A stretch of DNA of 18,551 bases, taken from NCBI GenBank assembly GCA_014621425.1, contig JAANBB010000635.1, forward strand, positions 1 through 18,551. Direction: 5' to 3'. Each line of letters begins with the position of its first letter. The stretch's first letter is position 1. Made by a program: the position numbers and the translations under genes. The notes below the pieces were generated by a model. It saw only the letters and a list, made by a program, of their open reading frames with translations, was not told where the DNA came from and searched no databases. Source of the stretch: Cylindrodendrum hubeiense. Its lineage: Eukaryota; Ascomycota; Sordariomycetes; Hypocreales; Nectriaceae. This document shows, piece by piece, positions 1-8,481 of the stretch.

Positions 1-1352
1 CGTGCTACTTACGGGCCTGGTACTCCGTGCCAGATTAGAGACGTCGGCCGTCATCAACACCAGAAAGGTGTCTTGTTCCTCTTGTCGATTGCCCGGGCAA
101 GCCATCACCCACGCCCAATGACGGCTATTGTTTGTTGCCAGAAATACCCCCCCAGGTGACAAGCGACTTCGTATCCCCTGCCATGCGAAATTGTTCAAGC
201 ACAGCCCCGGGCGCTCCCAGACATCCCACGCCCAAGCCCCGTTGTAAGCCAACCGCAAACCACGCCCAGATCGATTGGCAACCCGGGACGGTCCCGGATG
301 TGGAGTATATCAGGCTCTGGGTATTGACTGTTGACGGCCTCCAGTCCGTGGGCAACTACAGGGCATTAAGCCAAGCTTCCATTCAAGTCGGGTGACTCCA
401 CTTTCGGGCTGGCCTAAACATGTACAAAGCAATGCCCGCAATCAGAACGATCAAGCAAGCATGCGCTGCGAGTCACTCACAGCCTGTGTATGCGCCGCGG
501 GGTCGCGTGACGCACAGGGCTGTACCTGTGCCGGTGGTAGTCATCGCATTGTGTAGCTGCGAATGGGAATGGCCTACACCGTTGAAACCTTCATGGACAG
601 TCATCGGAGAAGCCGTTGCCGCCATCAGTACATACCGTCTGAACATTTGCCTCCTGCTGACGCATCGCCCTCTGTCATCGGATGCGGGCTTTGATTTGCT
701 TGCGCTCATTCCGAGCATGGCTCATCTCGTTCTGCCTCCGGCTGTACTGGCCCCAGGAATCTCTGCAGTACCAACAGACTACTCTGTACTCCGTATGGTT
801 GGTAGTGCTCAATTTCGTCATCGCTGCTCGCCCCCTGTCCGTCTCGTCTCCCTGATACGCCCTGCTTACCTCGTGGCTTATCCGGATGGTGCCCCCGGAG
901 GCTAGGTGCCATCCCACCAAGCATTCCACCTTTTGGGGGCGACCACAGGTGCACCACCACTACGTCCCGGTGGCTGGAGGGAAGGCCCTCGCTGGAAATC
1001 GCCCAACACTGCTGTGACTCCTCTGAAACCCAGGGCGGGCTGTGGGCGCTGGAGGGCCACCCTGCCCGCCGTTGATTCGCGCGTGACGTGCATTTGCGCC
1101 GCGACAGGGCTGATGACCTGAGTTTTCCTTGGGCATTACTGGACCTGGTCGAATTGGGTACCTACCTACTTGCAAACTCTCACGTACGTGCGTTCGGTAC
1201 CAGCTTCCGGCGATTCCAGCATCAGGAGCATCAGGAGCATCGGGAACATCACATCACCAGCTTTTCCGTCTTACCTCATCGGCTAGACTACGATTCCGCA
1301 CGTGTCCCTGGTCGCTCCGACGGGTGCCTGCCTCTGCCGCTGCGCTCATCGA
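1..1352. other. Upstream region of TRM44, no supportable gene
   Basis: Open frames exist on both strands here but none has a recognisable domain, and they overlap each other in the manner of chance frames. The stretch nearest TRM44 (about 1117-1352) has no ATG on the plus strand and is the probable promoter and 5' leader. It carries a 9-bp tandem repeat at 1218-1244. A terminal exon of a gene lying left of the window cannot be excluded for the first few hundred bases. Confidence 0.55.
1218..1244 (+). repeat. 9-bp tandem repeat, 3 copies
   Basis: Two copies of AGCATCAGG are followed by AGCATCGGG, and then a more diverged AACATCACA. The array ends about 110 bases upstream of the TRM44 start codon, so it probably lies in the promoter or 5' leader. 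Confidence 0.8.
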
Positions 1353-2888
1353 ATGACAATGGAGGCTGAATCAAAATTGGTGTACGAGCCCGAGGAGCTT
1401 TCCCCGGGTTCCCCGGCCGCCTTTGACGATCTAGACGGCAATGACTGGAGGCCCATGAGCCGCCACGCTTGTACCTTTGAACCCCACCACTTCGAGAAGG
1501 TCATGGTGAACCTGGTCAACAATCCCAACCTCAACTCCAAATGGTTGTTCCGTGCGGATATTCTCTATGATGACCATCCAGATGCCCCCGATGGCCCGGA
1601 TGCCAAGGATGCCCAGGCGGCTCAGTCTCAGCTTCCACAGACACGGAATATCCGCGACTACACCCGCCAAAGGACCATGGTTCGCAAGTTGATCCCTCGC
1701 AACACCATGCGAGATGCACCCCTGGACCAGACGTGTTGTTTTTACACCTCATCTCCCCCATCTCACCCCGCTGAAGGCGAAGCGGCGCTGACGAAAACCC
1801 TCGTCATTTACACTCCACATGCCGCCGCCGCTGCCGACCTCCCCTTTTACCACCCCAAAGTCAGGGGGATAGCCCAGCTCCACGAGTGGGACCCGGCTTC
1901 ACACAAGGGGACTATCTCGGTTCACTTTCTGATGTTTCAGGATGACCAAGTTGACGAGGTTAAGCTGGGGAGGATTGCCTATCACCTGCTCCAGATCCTG
2001 CACAAGCACGGCCAAACCACCGCCACTGGCTATGTCAAGAGGGTTAACCACGACGTCGTCGTGCCCCAGCAGAGATTCCAGAACCGGTATTCCGATCTCA
2101 AGAACAAGTATGCTAGGACTCTCGTTGAGTCCTGGGCCGAGACCACCGATCCCTCCAAGCACGTGTTTGAGGACCTGGGTATCGCCTCCTTCCTCATTGA
2201 ACTATGGGCGGACATGTACCAGGATACCGAGTTCCCTGGCTTTGTTGACATTGGCTGTGGAAACGGTTTGCTAGTCCACGTTTTGCAATTAGAGGGCTAT
2301 GCGGGCTGGGGGTTTGATGCTCGGGCACGCAAGTCGTGGGCCCAGTACAAGTCGCCATCTTCCTTATCCCCCTCTGGCGAGTCCCTCCAAAAGCTCCTCC
2401 TCCTGCCCAGTGTCATCCCACGGGGTACCCCTAGCGAAGAGGAGAAACCGATCAACGAGGAAGACGTTCACAATGGCATCTTTCCCAAGGGAACATTCAT
2501 CATCTCTAACCATGCCGATGAGCTCACTCCCTGGACCCCGATTTTGGCCACCATCTCTGACTGCCCCTTTATCTCGATACCCTGCTGTAGCCACAACCTC
2601 ACCGGCGATAAGTATCGCGCCCCCGCCCCACGGGATAAATCCAAGGGCAAGTCGACATTTGCGTCGCTCGTTGACTGGGTCACGCGGATCGCAGAAGACT
2701 GTGGTTGGGAAGTTGAGACAGAGATGCTGAGGATTCCAAGTACCAGAAATACTGGGCTCGTGGGACGGAGACGTACAAATGGCGACAATGAGGTCGATGT
2801 TGCAGCTATTCTGCAAAAGTACGGAGGAATCGAGGGCTACTATGCCAACGTCGCCAAGTTGCTCAAATCGGCCCCGAGAGGCCACTGA
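1353..2888 (+). CDS. TRM44: tRNA (uracil-O2-)-methyltransferase Trm44 (intronless)
   Basis: This intronless gene of 511 codons encodes a protein recognised as Trm44, the SAM-dependent enzyme that adds the 2'-O-methyl group to U44 of tRNA-Ser in the cytoplasm of fungi. Visible hallmarks are the SAM-binding motif [13 protein letters not shown] near residues 297-309, followed by [16 protein letters not shown] further block, [10 protein letters not shown], lies at about 385-394, and the family-typical [11 protein letters not shown] at about 406-416. The N-terminal half is the less conserved Trm44 extension. Length is close to the yeast protein (567 residues). I start at the ATG at 1353; a second ATG follows two codons later. 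The frame stays open upstream to 1302, but only from a GTG, which is unlikely to be used in a eukaryote. The 3' end abuts the stop of the convergent dioxygenase. The family call is firm; the N-terminal start is slightly less certain. Confidence 0.93.
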   Translation: MTMEAESKLVYEPEELSPGSPAAFDDLDGNDWRPMSRHACTFEPHHFEKVMVNLVNNPNLNSKWLFRADILYDDHPDAPDGPDAKDAQAAQSQLPQTRNIRDYTRQRTMVRKLIPRNTMRDAPLDQTCCFYTSSPPSHPAEGEAALTKTLVIYTPHAAAAADLPFYHPKVRGIAQLHEWDPASHKGTISVHFLMFQDDQVDEVKLGRIAYHLLQILHKHGQTTATGYVKRVNHDVVVPQQRFQNRYSDLKNKYARTLVESWAETTDPSKHVFEDLGIASFLIELWADMYQDTEFPGFVDIGCGNGLLVHVLQLEGYAGWGFDARARKSWAQYKSPSSLSPSGESLQKLLLLPSVIPRGTPSEEEKPINEEDVHNGIFPKGTFIISNHADELTPWTPILATISDCPFISIPCCSHNLTGDKYRAPAPRDKSKGKSTFASLVDWVTRIAEDCGWEVETEMLRIPSTRNTGLVGRRRTNGDNEVDVAAILQKYGGIEGYYANVAKLLKSAPRGH

Positions 2889-2889
2889 T

Positions 2890-4028
2890 TTAATCTAGGT
2901 CTGGGACGGGGAGGTGATCGACCAGCTTCATGTTCAGTCCCAACTTGGCCAACTCTTCCATGGCGTTTCGATCTCGTAGGTCGTCCGCCTCCTTTGTGCT
3001 TGCAAGCACAAAGTCACGCTGGAGATACCAACTGCCCTCCTCGATCCCGTACCGCCGCGCCGTCGGCCCGTCGACCTTGGCCAAGTCTACAACCAGGCTT
3101 TTCTTGACACCAAACACGGCATCCGAGGTTTCGTATGGGTCGCCTCGCAGATACAGCGCACTGCAACGGCGTCAGTTTTAAGCCAAGCTTTCAGGGAGGA
3201 ATTTGACCTACGTGATTAGATGATCCCACCCTTCCTTTTCAAACATGAAGTGCATGTGCGACGGCCGCCAGCAGTGCCTCTTGAGAAGGCCCAACAGCTT
3301 CCCCACAGGTCCATCGTTGGGAATCGGGTAGGGAACAGGCTTGACAGCCTTGAACCAAAACTCGCCATTTGCATCGCTCGTCATGACGCACCGCTCGCTC
3401 GGCCCGTCGCGGTCAGCATGCTGCACATCGTAGTGCCCTGAAGAGTCTGTCTCCCAGATGTCGATCTTGACACCGGGGATAGGATGTCCCTGGGTGTCCC
3501 GGATAGTGCACGCCACTAGGAGAGGCTCCCCTTCAGGGTCGGACGACATGGACGAGCCGTTGGGGATAGTGGGTGCATCGTGTGTGTGGAATGGCCCAAG
3601 GACGGATCCCTCTGTGCATAATGGTGGTTTGGGGTGGTTGATCGCATCCACAAGAAGGGAGAGACCGAGGATATCAGAGAGGAGGATGAATTCCTAGTTC
3701 GGGTCAGCGAGCTCATTCTGACCTCGATCGAATCCCAGAAAGATCAAAACTGGCGAAAGAGAACCCCTGTATCTACCCCGGATCAACCCCTAGTGCTTAC
3801 CTGCCGAACATCAGTACAAATCTGGCCGCATTTGGTCAAGAACTGTAGTGCAGCCATCCACTCATCTGTGCTGAGGCGCGTTTCACGGGCAAAGTCGTGG
3901 AGATGCGTCGTCAGACGATCCATCAAGTACGTGAGACGAGCATCGTTGCTTTGGGAATTGATGCGCACGGCATTGGGCGTGATGTTGTCGATGGTGAGGT
4001 CGAGAAGCGGCGGGGCGTTAGCGTCCAT
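2890..4028 (-). CDS. Intradiol ring-cleavage dioxygenase, hydroxyquinol/catechol 1,2-dioxygenase type
   Basis: Three exons (4028-3801, 3693-3212, 3160-2890) encode 326 residues. The introns are 107 bp (GTAAGC...CTAG) and 51 bp (GTAGGT...GCAG). These non-haem Fe(III) enzymes use O2 to open catechol or hydroxyquinol rings between the two hydroxyls, feeding aromatic degradation into the 3-oxoadipate route. All four iron ligands of the family are visible: Tyr164 (GHYDVQ), Tyr198 (VPYPIP), His222 and His224 (RPSHMHF). The N-terminal dimerisation-type helical domain contains HDFARETRLSTDEWMA at about residues 44-59. The sequence resembles fungal hydroxyquinol 1,2-dioxygenases most, but substrate cannot be settled by eye. 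No signal peptide is seen, so it is probably cytosolic. The frame stays open upstream with another in-frame ATG at 4097; I prefer 4028 (context GCCATGG) because it gives the usual family length. The stop lies one base from the TRM44 stop. Confidence 0.9.
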
Positions 4029-4986
4029 GGCTGTTTTCTCGTAGTTTTCTCTTTCTTTCTTGGGGTTGAGATATTGGTACAGAGGAAGAGAGCACATCAA
4101 CTGGGACCAAGTGAAGGAGCTGTTCTTTGTAATATGCGAATCCTTGTTTGATGGATGCGTGTTTACGGGTATCCCGAATCCCATACGCAAGTGCCGGGGC
4201 ATCCGCCAGCCTACCCCACGTCCCGAGAGTGGGGTAGCTATCACCGTTTCTAGGGCCGGCATGTCTTCCGGGAACGATTTACTGCATCTGTCAGGCTTAC
4301 CAATGATCACCTCACAGCGCGATTGGTGTTCTATTGGGTTCTCGGATCGTCGGTGGGGGACGATGAATAATCTACATGTTGTTTGGGTGCTTGTTTGCTT
4401 GACAAGAGGTGACTAAACTTCGTGTTCGGTATGAAGCACCCCTTGTCTACTCTACTATCCACCTGTCTATCATCCACTTGTCTATTATCCACTTGAAGTG
4501 CCACGTCCACAGAGACAACCGCTGCGTTCCATTGGGCAAATTTGCGCGAGAGCTGGCTGGAGTGCCAACGAAACTCACTTCCCAGCAACCACTTTGACCT
4601 CATTTACCAACAAGTACAAACGCAAGAATCAGCCAGATCGTTCTCCAACCCAATTATTGACCTAGTTTCAAAATGAAAAACACGAATTTATTATGATGAC
4701 CTAATCCTACACGACTTCTATTATCATGGAGCATGAAGCATGGCTATCATCACCATGGATGTGATAATTTTGGAAAACAAGTTTCTTCACTATTGTTAAA
4801 AGAAGACGATGACGACTAATGCATTCAACTACAGACTCATCGTTTCAAAACTAGTATTGCCCCCGAAATCCCAACTCCTTGCGCCCCTGACCAATCTCAG
4901 CGATATGAGCCCTTGGGAAACCCTCGAATGTCTTGAGGTTGCAGCCTTACCTACGCATTAAATGATCATGTCGAGCCGGAACGCCA
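4029..4986. other. Intergenic region upstream of the dioxygenase
   Basis: This is the probable promoter and 5' leader of the dioxygenase gene. The first 50 bases are pyrimidine-rich on the plus strand (TTTTCTCTTTCTTTCTT near 4043). A 15-bp tandem repeat lies at 4457-4495. The part from about 4600 to 4860 is AT-richer and I see no gene in it. The last ~120 bases (4867-4986) may hold 3' coding sequence of the next minus-strand gene. Confidence 0.5.
4457..4495 (+). repeat. 15-bp tandem repeat, about 2.6 copies
   Basis: The units are ATCCACCTGTCTATC, ATCCACTTGTCTATT and a partial ATCCACTTG. Related CTTGTCTAC words sit just upstream (4443-4450) and again near 11345-11359. It lies about 430 bases upstream of the dioxygenase start. 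Confidence 0.75.
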
Positions 4987-5556
4987 TCAAGATTGTAGCC
5001 TGTAGTACATGCAAATAAACCTGAGACTTCCGCCCTGAACGTGAATGCCCGTATCGCCGAGGATCAGCATCTGGGTTGTTGCCAAATATTTCGACTGGCT
5101 GTCGCCGTTTCTTGCAACGAGGCCAATCCTGGTTTTGTCATTGATCAGCGGCACCAGAACTGCTAGATGCCCAATCGGCGGCCAGAAATAACAATCCTTC
5201 TCCAGACGCATCGCCTGGGGTTCTTTGACGGGTCGGTACGGATCTCGGATGCTAGCAGAAAAGTGGTTGCACCACTGTTGGATGAAAGGAACCTGTCAGG
5301 GGTAAGCCTTTGGGGTCGCAATGAGATGAAGTGGATTCAATGAATTCAAGGGACTACATGCCATATTTGCGATTACGATGTGGCTCATGGCACGACACGG
5401 CGATGTCAAGTCGTAGGAGGTCAAGGGTTTCCCCCACTTGATCGGGGGCAGCGTTACGACGTCGCAGATTGCGTCAAGCTGCAGTTCCTCTAGACCAAGA
5501 TCCTCCTCGCTGTCAATGCCGATGACGGAGAACTTTAGGTGCGATCCCATTGCCAT
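4987..5556 (-). CDS. Small hypothetical protein, two exons, 3' end uncertain
   Basis: I do not recognise this protein. Exon 1 (5556-5377) opens at an ATG in good context (GCCATGGC) and encodes 60 residues. A phase-0 intron of 84 bp (5376-5293; GTAATC...CTGACAG, with GCTTAC as likely branch site) leads to exon 2 (5292-4987), giving 161 residues in total. The joined sequence is protein-like, with normal tryptophan, tyrosine and proline content and no signal peptide or membrane helix. Exon 2 ends at a TGA, but just downstream a frame shifted by one base reads plausibly (for example YNLDGVPARHDHLMR) up to a GTAAGG donor-like site at about 4952-4947. The true C terminus may therefore differ through another intron, or the gene may carry a frameshift. 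No function is proposed. Confidence 0.5.
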
Positions 5557-6061
5557 GGCGTCGGGAATTGCGGGGGGAGGTTAAAGAGCAGTTGTGGAGG
5601 TGGCAGAGCAGATGGTGAAACGAGGAGCTGCGCTGTGGGGGAGTGGACTGTGGATCAGTGACACGGCGTCTTCGCGGAGGAGATGGATGGAGTTGATGCG
5701 GGTCGGGTGCTCTGATGGAGATGTTATAGTCGAGGTTCCTGTCGGATTTGACGAGTTGATGGAAACGCAGAGGAGGGCAAAGGACGAGGACGGTGAAGGG
5801 AAGGGAAGGGAAAGAGAGCTCGTGTGTTTGCTCGTTTACCTTCGGAACCGTCCACAGACATGATGACCTAGCTGGAGTCTCTAGATCCTAGATGGGATAG
5901 CGGAAAATCACAAGACAAGATACCGGCTACGAGACACAGACGGCAAGCTGCCGACGAGACGTCACAGACCAGAAGGCGGCTACTTTCTTGTCGACACGAA
6001 CCTCGGACCCAGGTCATGGGGCAGACTGCATCCGTTGTTGTGCTGCTATGGCGGCGTTACA

Positions 6062-6079
6062 GGGCATGGGCATGGGCAT
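6062..6079 (+). repeat. GGGCAT hexamer repeat, 3 copies
   Basis: Three perfect copies of GGGCAT are followed by GGGGAT. It is a short simple repeat in intergenic DNA. Confidence 0.75.
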
Positions 6080-6377
6080 GGGGATAGTAGGCGTGGGCAG
6101 CGAGGCGGCGATTGATGGCCCAAGGGTGGGCGGCTGGGCGGTCTGGTTGACAATATCGGTGTGTTTATGGGGCCTGGTTGAAAACGGGGCCGCGCATATG
6201 TTCCCACCCGGAGTGAAAAAACAGGGCGCCGGAAGACCTCCGAAGAGCCCCGGAGTTGTAGTTGCTGCATAGTTGTCTGTGACGCTGTGTTTGCTTTGGG
6301 GCCTTTGGTTGGGGACGGCGAGCTGTGGGTTGTGAGCTTTGGGCTGTGGGTTGTGGGCGCTGTGGGCTGCCAGCTGC

Positions 6378-6427
6378 GGGCTCCTTGGGCTCCTTGGGCG
6401 CTGTGGACTCTGTGGACTCTGTGGGCT
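6378..6427 (+). repeat. Adjacent 9-bp tandem repeats in a G/T-rich tract
   Basis: Two copies of GGGCTCCTT (6378-6395) are followed by GGGCGCTGT-like sequence and then by two copies of CTGTGGACT plus CTGTGGGCT (6401-6427). Both sub-arrays have a 9-bp period. The surrounding 6300-6560 is strongly G/T-biased on the plus strand. Confidence 0.75.
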
Positions 6428-6513
6428 GGGTGCAGCGGGTTGTGAGTCGTTTGCCAGACAGGGAGTTTCTGCTGTGCGCCCTGCGCCTGTCTCTGCTGCG
6501 CTGTGCTGGCGGG

Positions 6514-6538
6514 TGCTGTGCTGTGCTGTGCTGTGCTA
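6514..6538 (+). repeat. GTGCT pentamer microsatellite
   Basis: About five copies of GTGCT (reading ...GCTGTGCTGTGCTGTGCTGTGCT) form a 5-bp microsatellite at the end of the G/T-rich tract. Confidence 0.75.
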
Positions 6539-6878
6539 GAGGTGCTGGCAGCGCTGGCCGTGCGGTGCTTCGTATGCTGGCGGTATCACCTTTGTGGAAC
6601 GTCGCATATTGCTTCATGCCGGCCCCACGCTTCCACTGCCCCGTCGTCGCAATGACCCAAGACTCGACGCTGTGCAACGGGGCGTGCGAGACAGCAACCC
6701 ATCCCTCTCGGCGTCTACCTATCTGACCCCCCCAATCACCGGGAAACCTCCAATAACCGGGAACCCGTCATTGCCATTTGCTGTGGCGTCGGTGGCGGGG
6801 CGAGGGGGGGGGAGACGGGACAGACGGCTGCATCCGACGGCCGCGGATTGGAGGATATGATATCTGGCTGCCGTCTGG

Positions 6879-6911
6879 CTGTGGTCTTGCTGTGGTCTTG
6901 CTGTGGTCTTG
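6879..6911 (+). repeat. 11-bp tandem repeat, 3 copies
   Basis: Three perfect copies of CTGTGGTCTTG are followed by a degenerate fourth (CGGCGTTGGTCTTG). It is intergenic. Confidence 0.85.
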
Positions 6912-7695
6912 CGGCGTTGGTCTTGCGGTGCATCTTTTGCGTTTGGATTAGGCTGCGAGAATTCAGTCGATCGGTCATCTTCAATGTGCATCCTCGCACC
7001 CTCGCATCCTCCACCCTCGCACCCTCGCAGCGTCATGCAAGTCACGTCGTTGCTTTTGACCGGTACCTGTACAGTCCGCGTACTGGTACGTCTCGGTACT
7101 TGCGAGATACGGCCCTGCAGCCTGACTACGTCGAGATATGGGCGGTCATGAGCGGCCGTGGGCGGCCGAGGACATATTACAAGGCACCCAATCACCATCA
7201 CGATGCAGCAGGGCCCTCGCCATGGCAGTTTACCTTCTCAGTCAAGCCACGGACTGGAATGTTTGAGGGATGCAATATGCCGGCCCTGGTCCAGCCATTC
7301 ATTTCCTGAGTCGCCCACACTGACCTCCAGCCGGCGGCCACGGACATCTGGAGGCTTCGCGAGAGGTACCGCCGAGCCCTGGTCCATCAAGATGGGTAGT
7401 TTGCGATTCCCACATCTTGCATTCTCCCACGGGAGGGAACCATTGTCTCGACTTCTCTCGTCCTCTGGCACCGCGGATGCCCGTGATGCCCTAGACCGTC
7501 GACGGCTTTGATAGGTGGCTTGCCTGAAGTTCCTTTGGCGGGAGAGGATGGGTGATGTTGCCACCCATCCAGGTCCAGGGATGAATCGACACTCCGCTAT
7601 TCTCTCACGACATGGACTAGAACCCGATAGCTTCTGCCTAGGAAAGGAATGGAAATCGAAGACGATGCCCCGGGTGGCACTTGCAAGACAATCAA

Positions 7696-7776
7696 GACAG
7701 AGTAGACAGAGTAGACAGAGTAGACAGAGTAGACAGAGTAGACAGAGTAGACAGAGTAGACAGAGTAGACAGAGTA
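7696..7776 (+). repeat. 9-bp minisatellite, 9 perfect copies
   Basis: Nine perfect tandem copies of GACAGAGTA run from 7696 to 7776, ending in a partial GACA. Copies are identical, which indicates recent expansion or ongoing homogenisation. Because the unit is a multiple of three, every frame through it is open, so the frames across it are not evidence of coding. Confidence 0.97.
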
Positions 7777-7941
7777 GACAAAAGAGTGAGTATCAAGGTC
7801 ATCGGACTATTTTTTGAAAGATGGATGGACTGTAATACCACGAGTCGCCAACCCCTTATTCACCTGTTGTGCTCAGTACATGCCACTGAGAAGACTGATC
7901 CATCTCGAACCCGTTGCCTCCAAGGTTGGTGCCGCTCCAGT

Positions 7942-7968
7942 GATTCCACCGAGTCCACCGAGTCCCCC
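7942..7968 (+). repeat. 9-bp tandem repeat, 3 copies
   Basis: GATTCCACC, GAGTCCACC and GAGTCCCCC follow one another. It lies 34 bases beyond the stop codon of the minus-strand gene at 8002-8481, so it is probably in that gene's 3' untranslated region. Confidence 0.75.
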
Positions 7969-8001
7969 AGGTCTGACACTGTCCGCGGTGGGCGCTCATA
8001 C

Positions 8002-8481
8002 TTAGTTCTTGGCCTGGTCTCCGTGCTCCTCATCCTCAGCCTTGTCCACTTCGGTGTGATCGGTGTGATCGGTGTCCTCCGAGGCTTCGGTGAGCTCGGT
8101 GTCCGATTCCGCAGCGTGCTTGTCATCGTCTGCTTCTTCGGTGGCCTTGTTGTCTGCTTCTTCGGTAGCCTTGTTGTCGCCAATCTTGCCGCCATCCTTG
8201 TCGTCATCTTTCTTCTTCATCATCTCCTTCAAAGAGTTTCTCTTGTTGATGCCCTCCTCTCGTCTCTGCTGGGCCATAGTGCCAGACAGCGAGAGCTGGG
8301 CGATGGTCGCCTGGTCGGTGAGACCCAGCGTCATGCGCAAGATGTCTTCCTTGGTGGCCGCATCCATCTTGTCTCCGTCTTTATTATCCCCGTCCTTGGT
8401 CATCTTGTCTTCTTTTGGTGGTGGTTCTTCGGAGTCTTGAGTATTTGTGGATGAGATGCTGTTCTTTGGGGATGAGGACAT
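8002..8481 (-). CDS. Small charged, aromatic-free hypothetical protein
   Basis: This intronless frame of 159 residues is not recognised. It contains no Phe, Tyr, Trp or Cys and is dominated by Asp, Glu, Lys, Ser and Thr, which predicts a largely disordered, soluble protein. A less biased core at about 40-90 (KEDILRMTLGLTDQAT ... RREEGINKRNSLKEMMKKK) could form amphipathic helix and may be the conserved part. An 8-residue unit, NKATEEAD, is repeated in tandem at 103-110 and 111-118 (a 24-bp DNA repeat, 8128-8175), and DHT is repeated at 138-143. The ATG is in good context (CAGCATGTCC) after a CT-rich leader, and an AT-rich ACATAAATC lies about 40 bases upstream. The opposite strand is also open but reads as unnatural runs of Leu, Val and Phe. 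Low-complexity composition leaves real doubt that it is a gene. Confidence 0.55.
   Translation of the reverse strand: MSSSPKNSISSTNTQDSEEPPPKEDKMTKDGDNKDGDKMDAATKEDILRMTLGLTDQATIAQLSLSGTMAQQRREEGINKRNSLKEMMKKKDDDKDGGKIGDNKATEEADNKATEEADDDKHAAESDTELTEASEDTDHTDHTEVDKAEDEEHGDQAKN
8128..8175 (-). repeat. 24-bp in-frame tandem duplication
   Basis: Two 24-bp units differing at one base encode NKATEEAD twice within the small charged protein. Keeping the unit a multiple of three is consistent with selection on the reading frame. Confidence 0.85.

Larger units (their letters stand above)
5557..8001. other. 2.4-kb low-complexity intergenic region
   Basis: I find no convincing gene on either strand. 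Open frames here are made of simple repeats (Gly-Met, Arg-Gln-Ser or Pro-Thr-Glu runs). Contents include a GGGCAT hexamer repeat (6062-6079), a G/T-rich patch (6300-6560), an 11-bp repeat (6879-6911), C/T-rich repeats near 6987-7030, a 9-bp minisatellite (7696-7776) and another 9-bp repeat (7942-7968). The left end should contain the promoter of the gene starting at 5556. It includes a purine-rich tract (GGGAAGGGAAGGG) near 5797-5815. Confidence 0.5.

Noticed and set aside
420..905. 161-codon plus-strand frame
   Set aside because: No recognisable domain, no splice or promoter context, and overlapping frames of similar length occur on the other strand.
1302..1352. N-terminal extension of TRM44
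   Set aside because: It would have to start at GTG; the first in-frame ATG is at 1353.
6165..6677. 170-codon minus-strand frame
   Set aside because: It is largely a translation of the G/T-rich repeats (Pro, Thr, Gln, Ser runs).
7696..7776. Possible CRISPR array
   Set aside because: The 9-bp units are directly contiguous with no spacers, so this is a minisatellite, and the genome is eukaryotic.
7681..8454. 257-codon plus-strand frame with many hydrophobic residues, looking like a membrane protein
   Set aside because: It begins in translated 9-bp minisatellite and continues as the complement of the Asp/Glu/Lys-rich minus-strand frame, which yields artificial Leu/Val/Phe runs.
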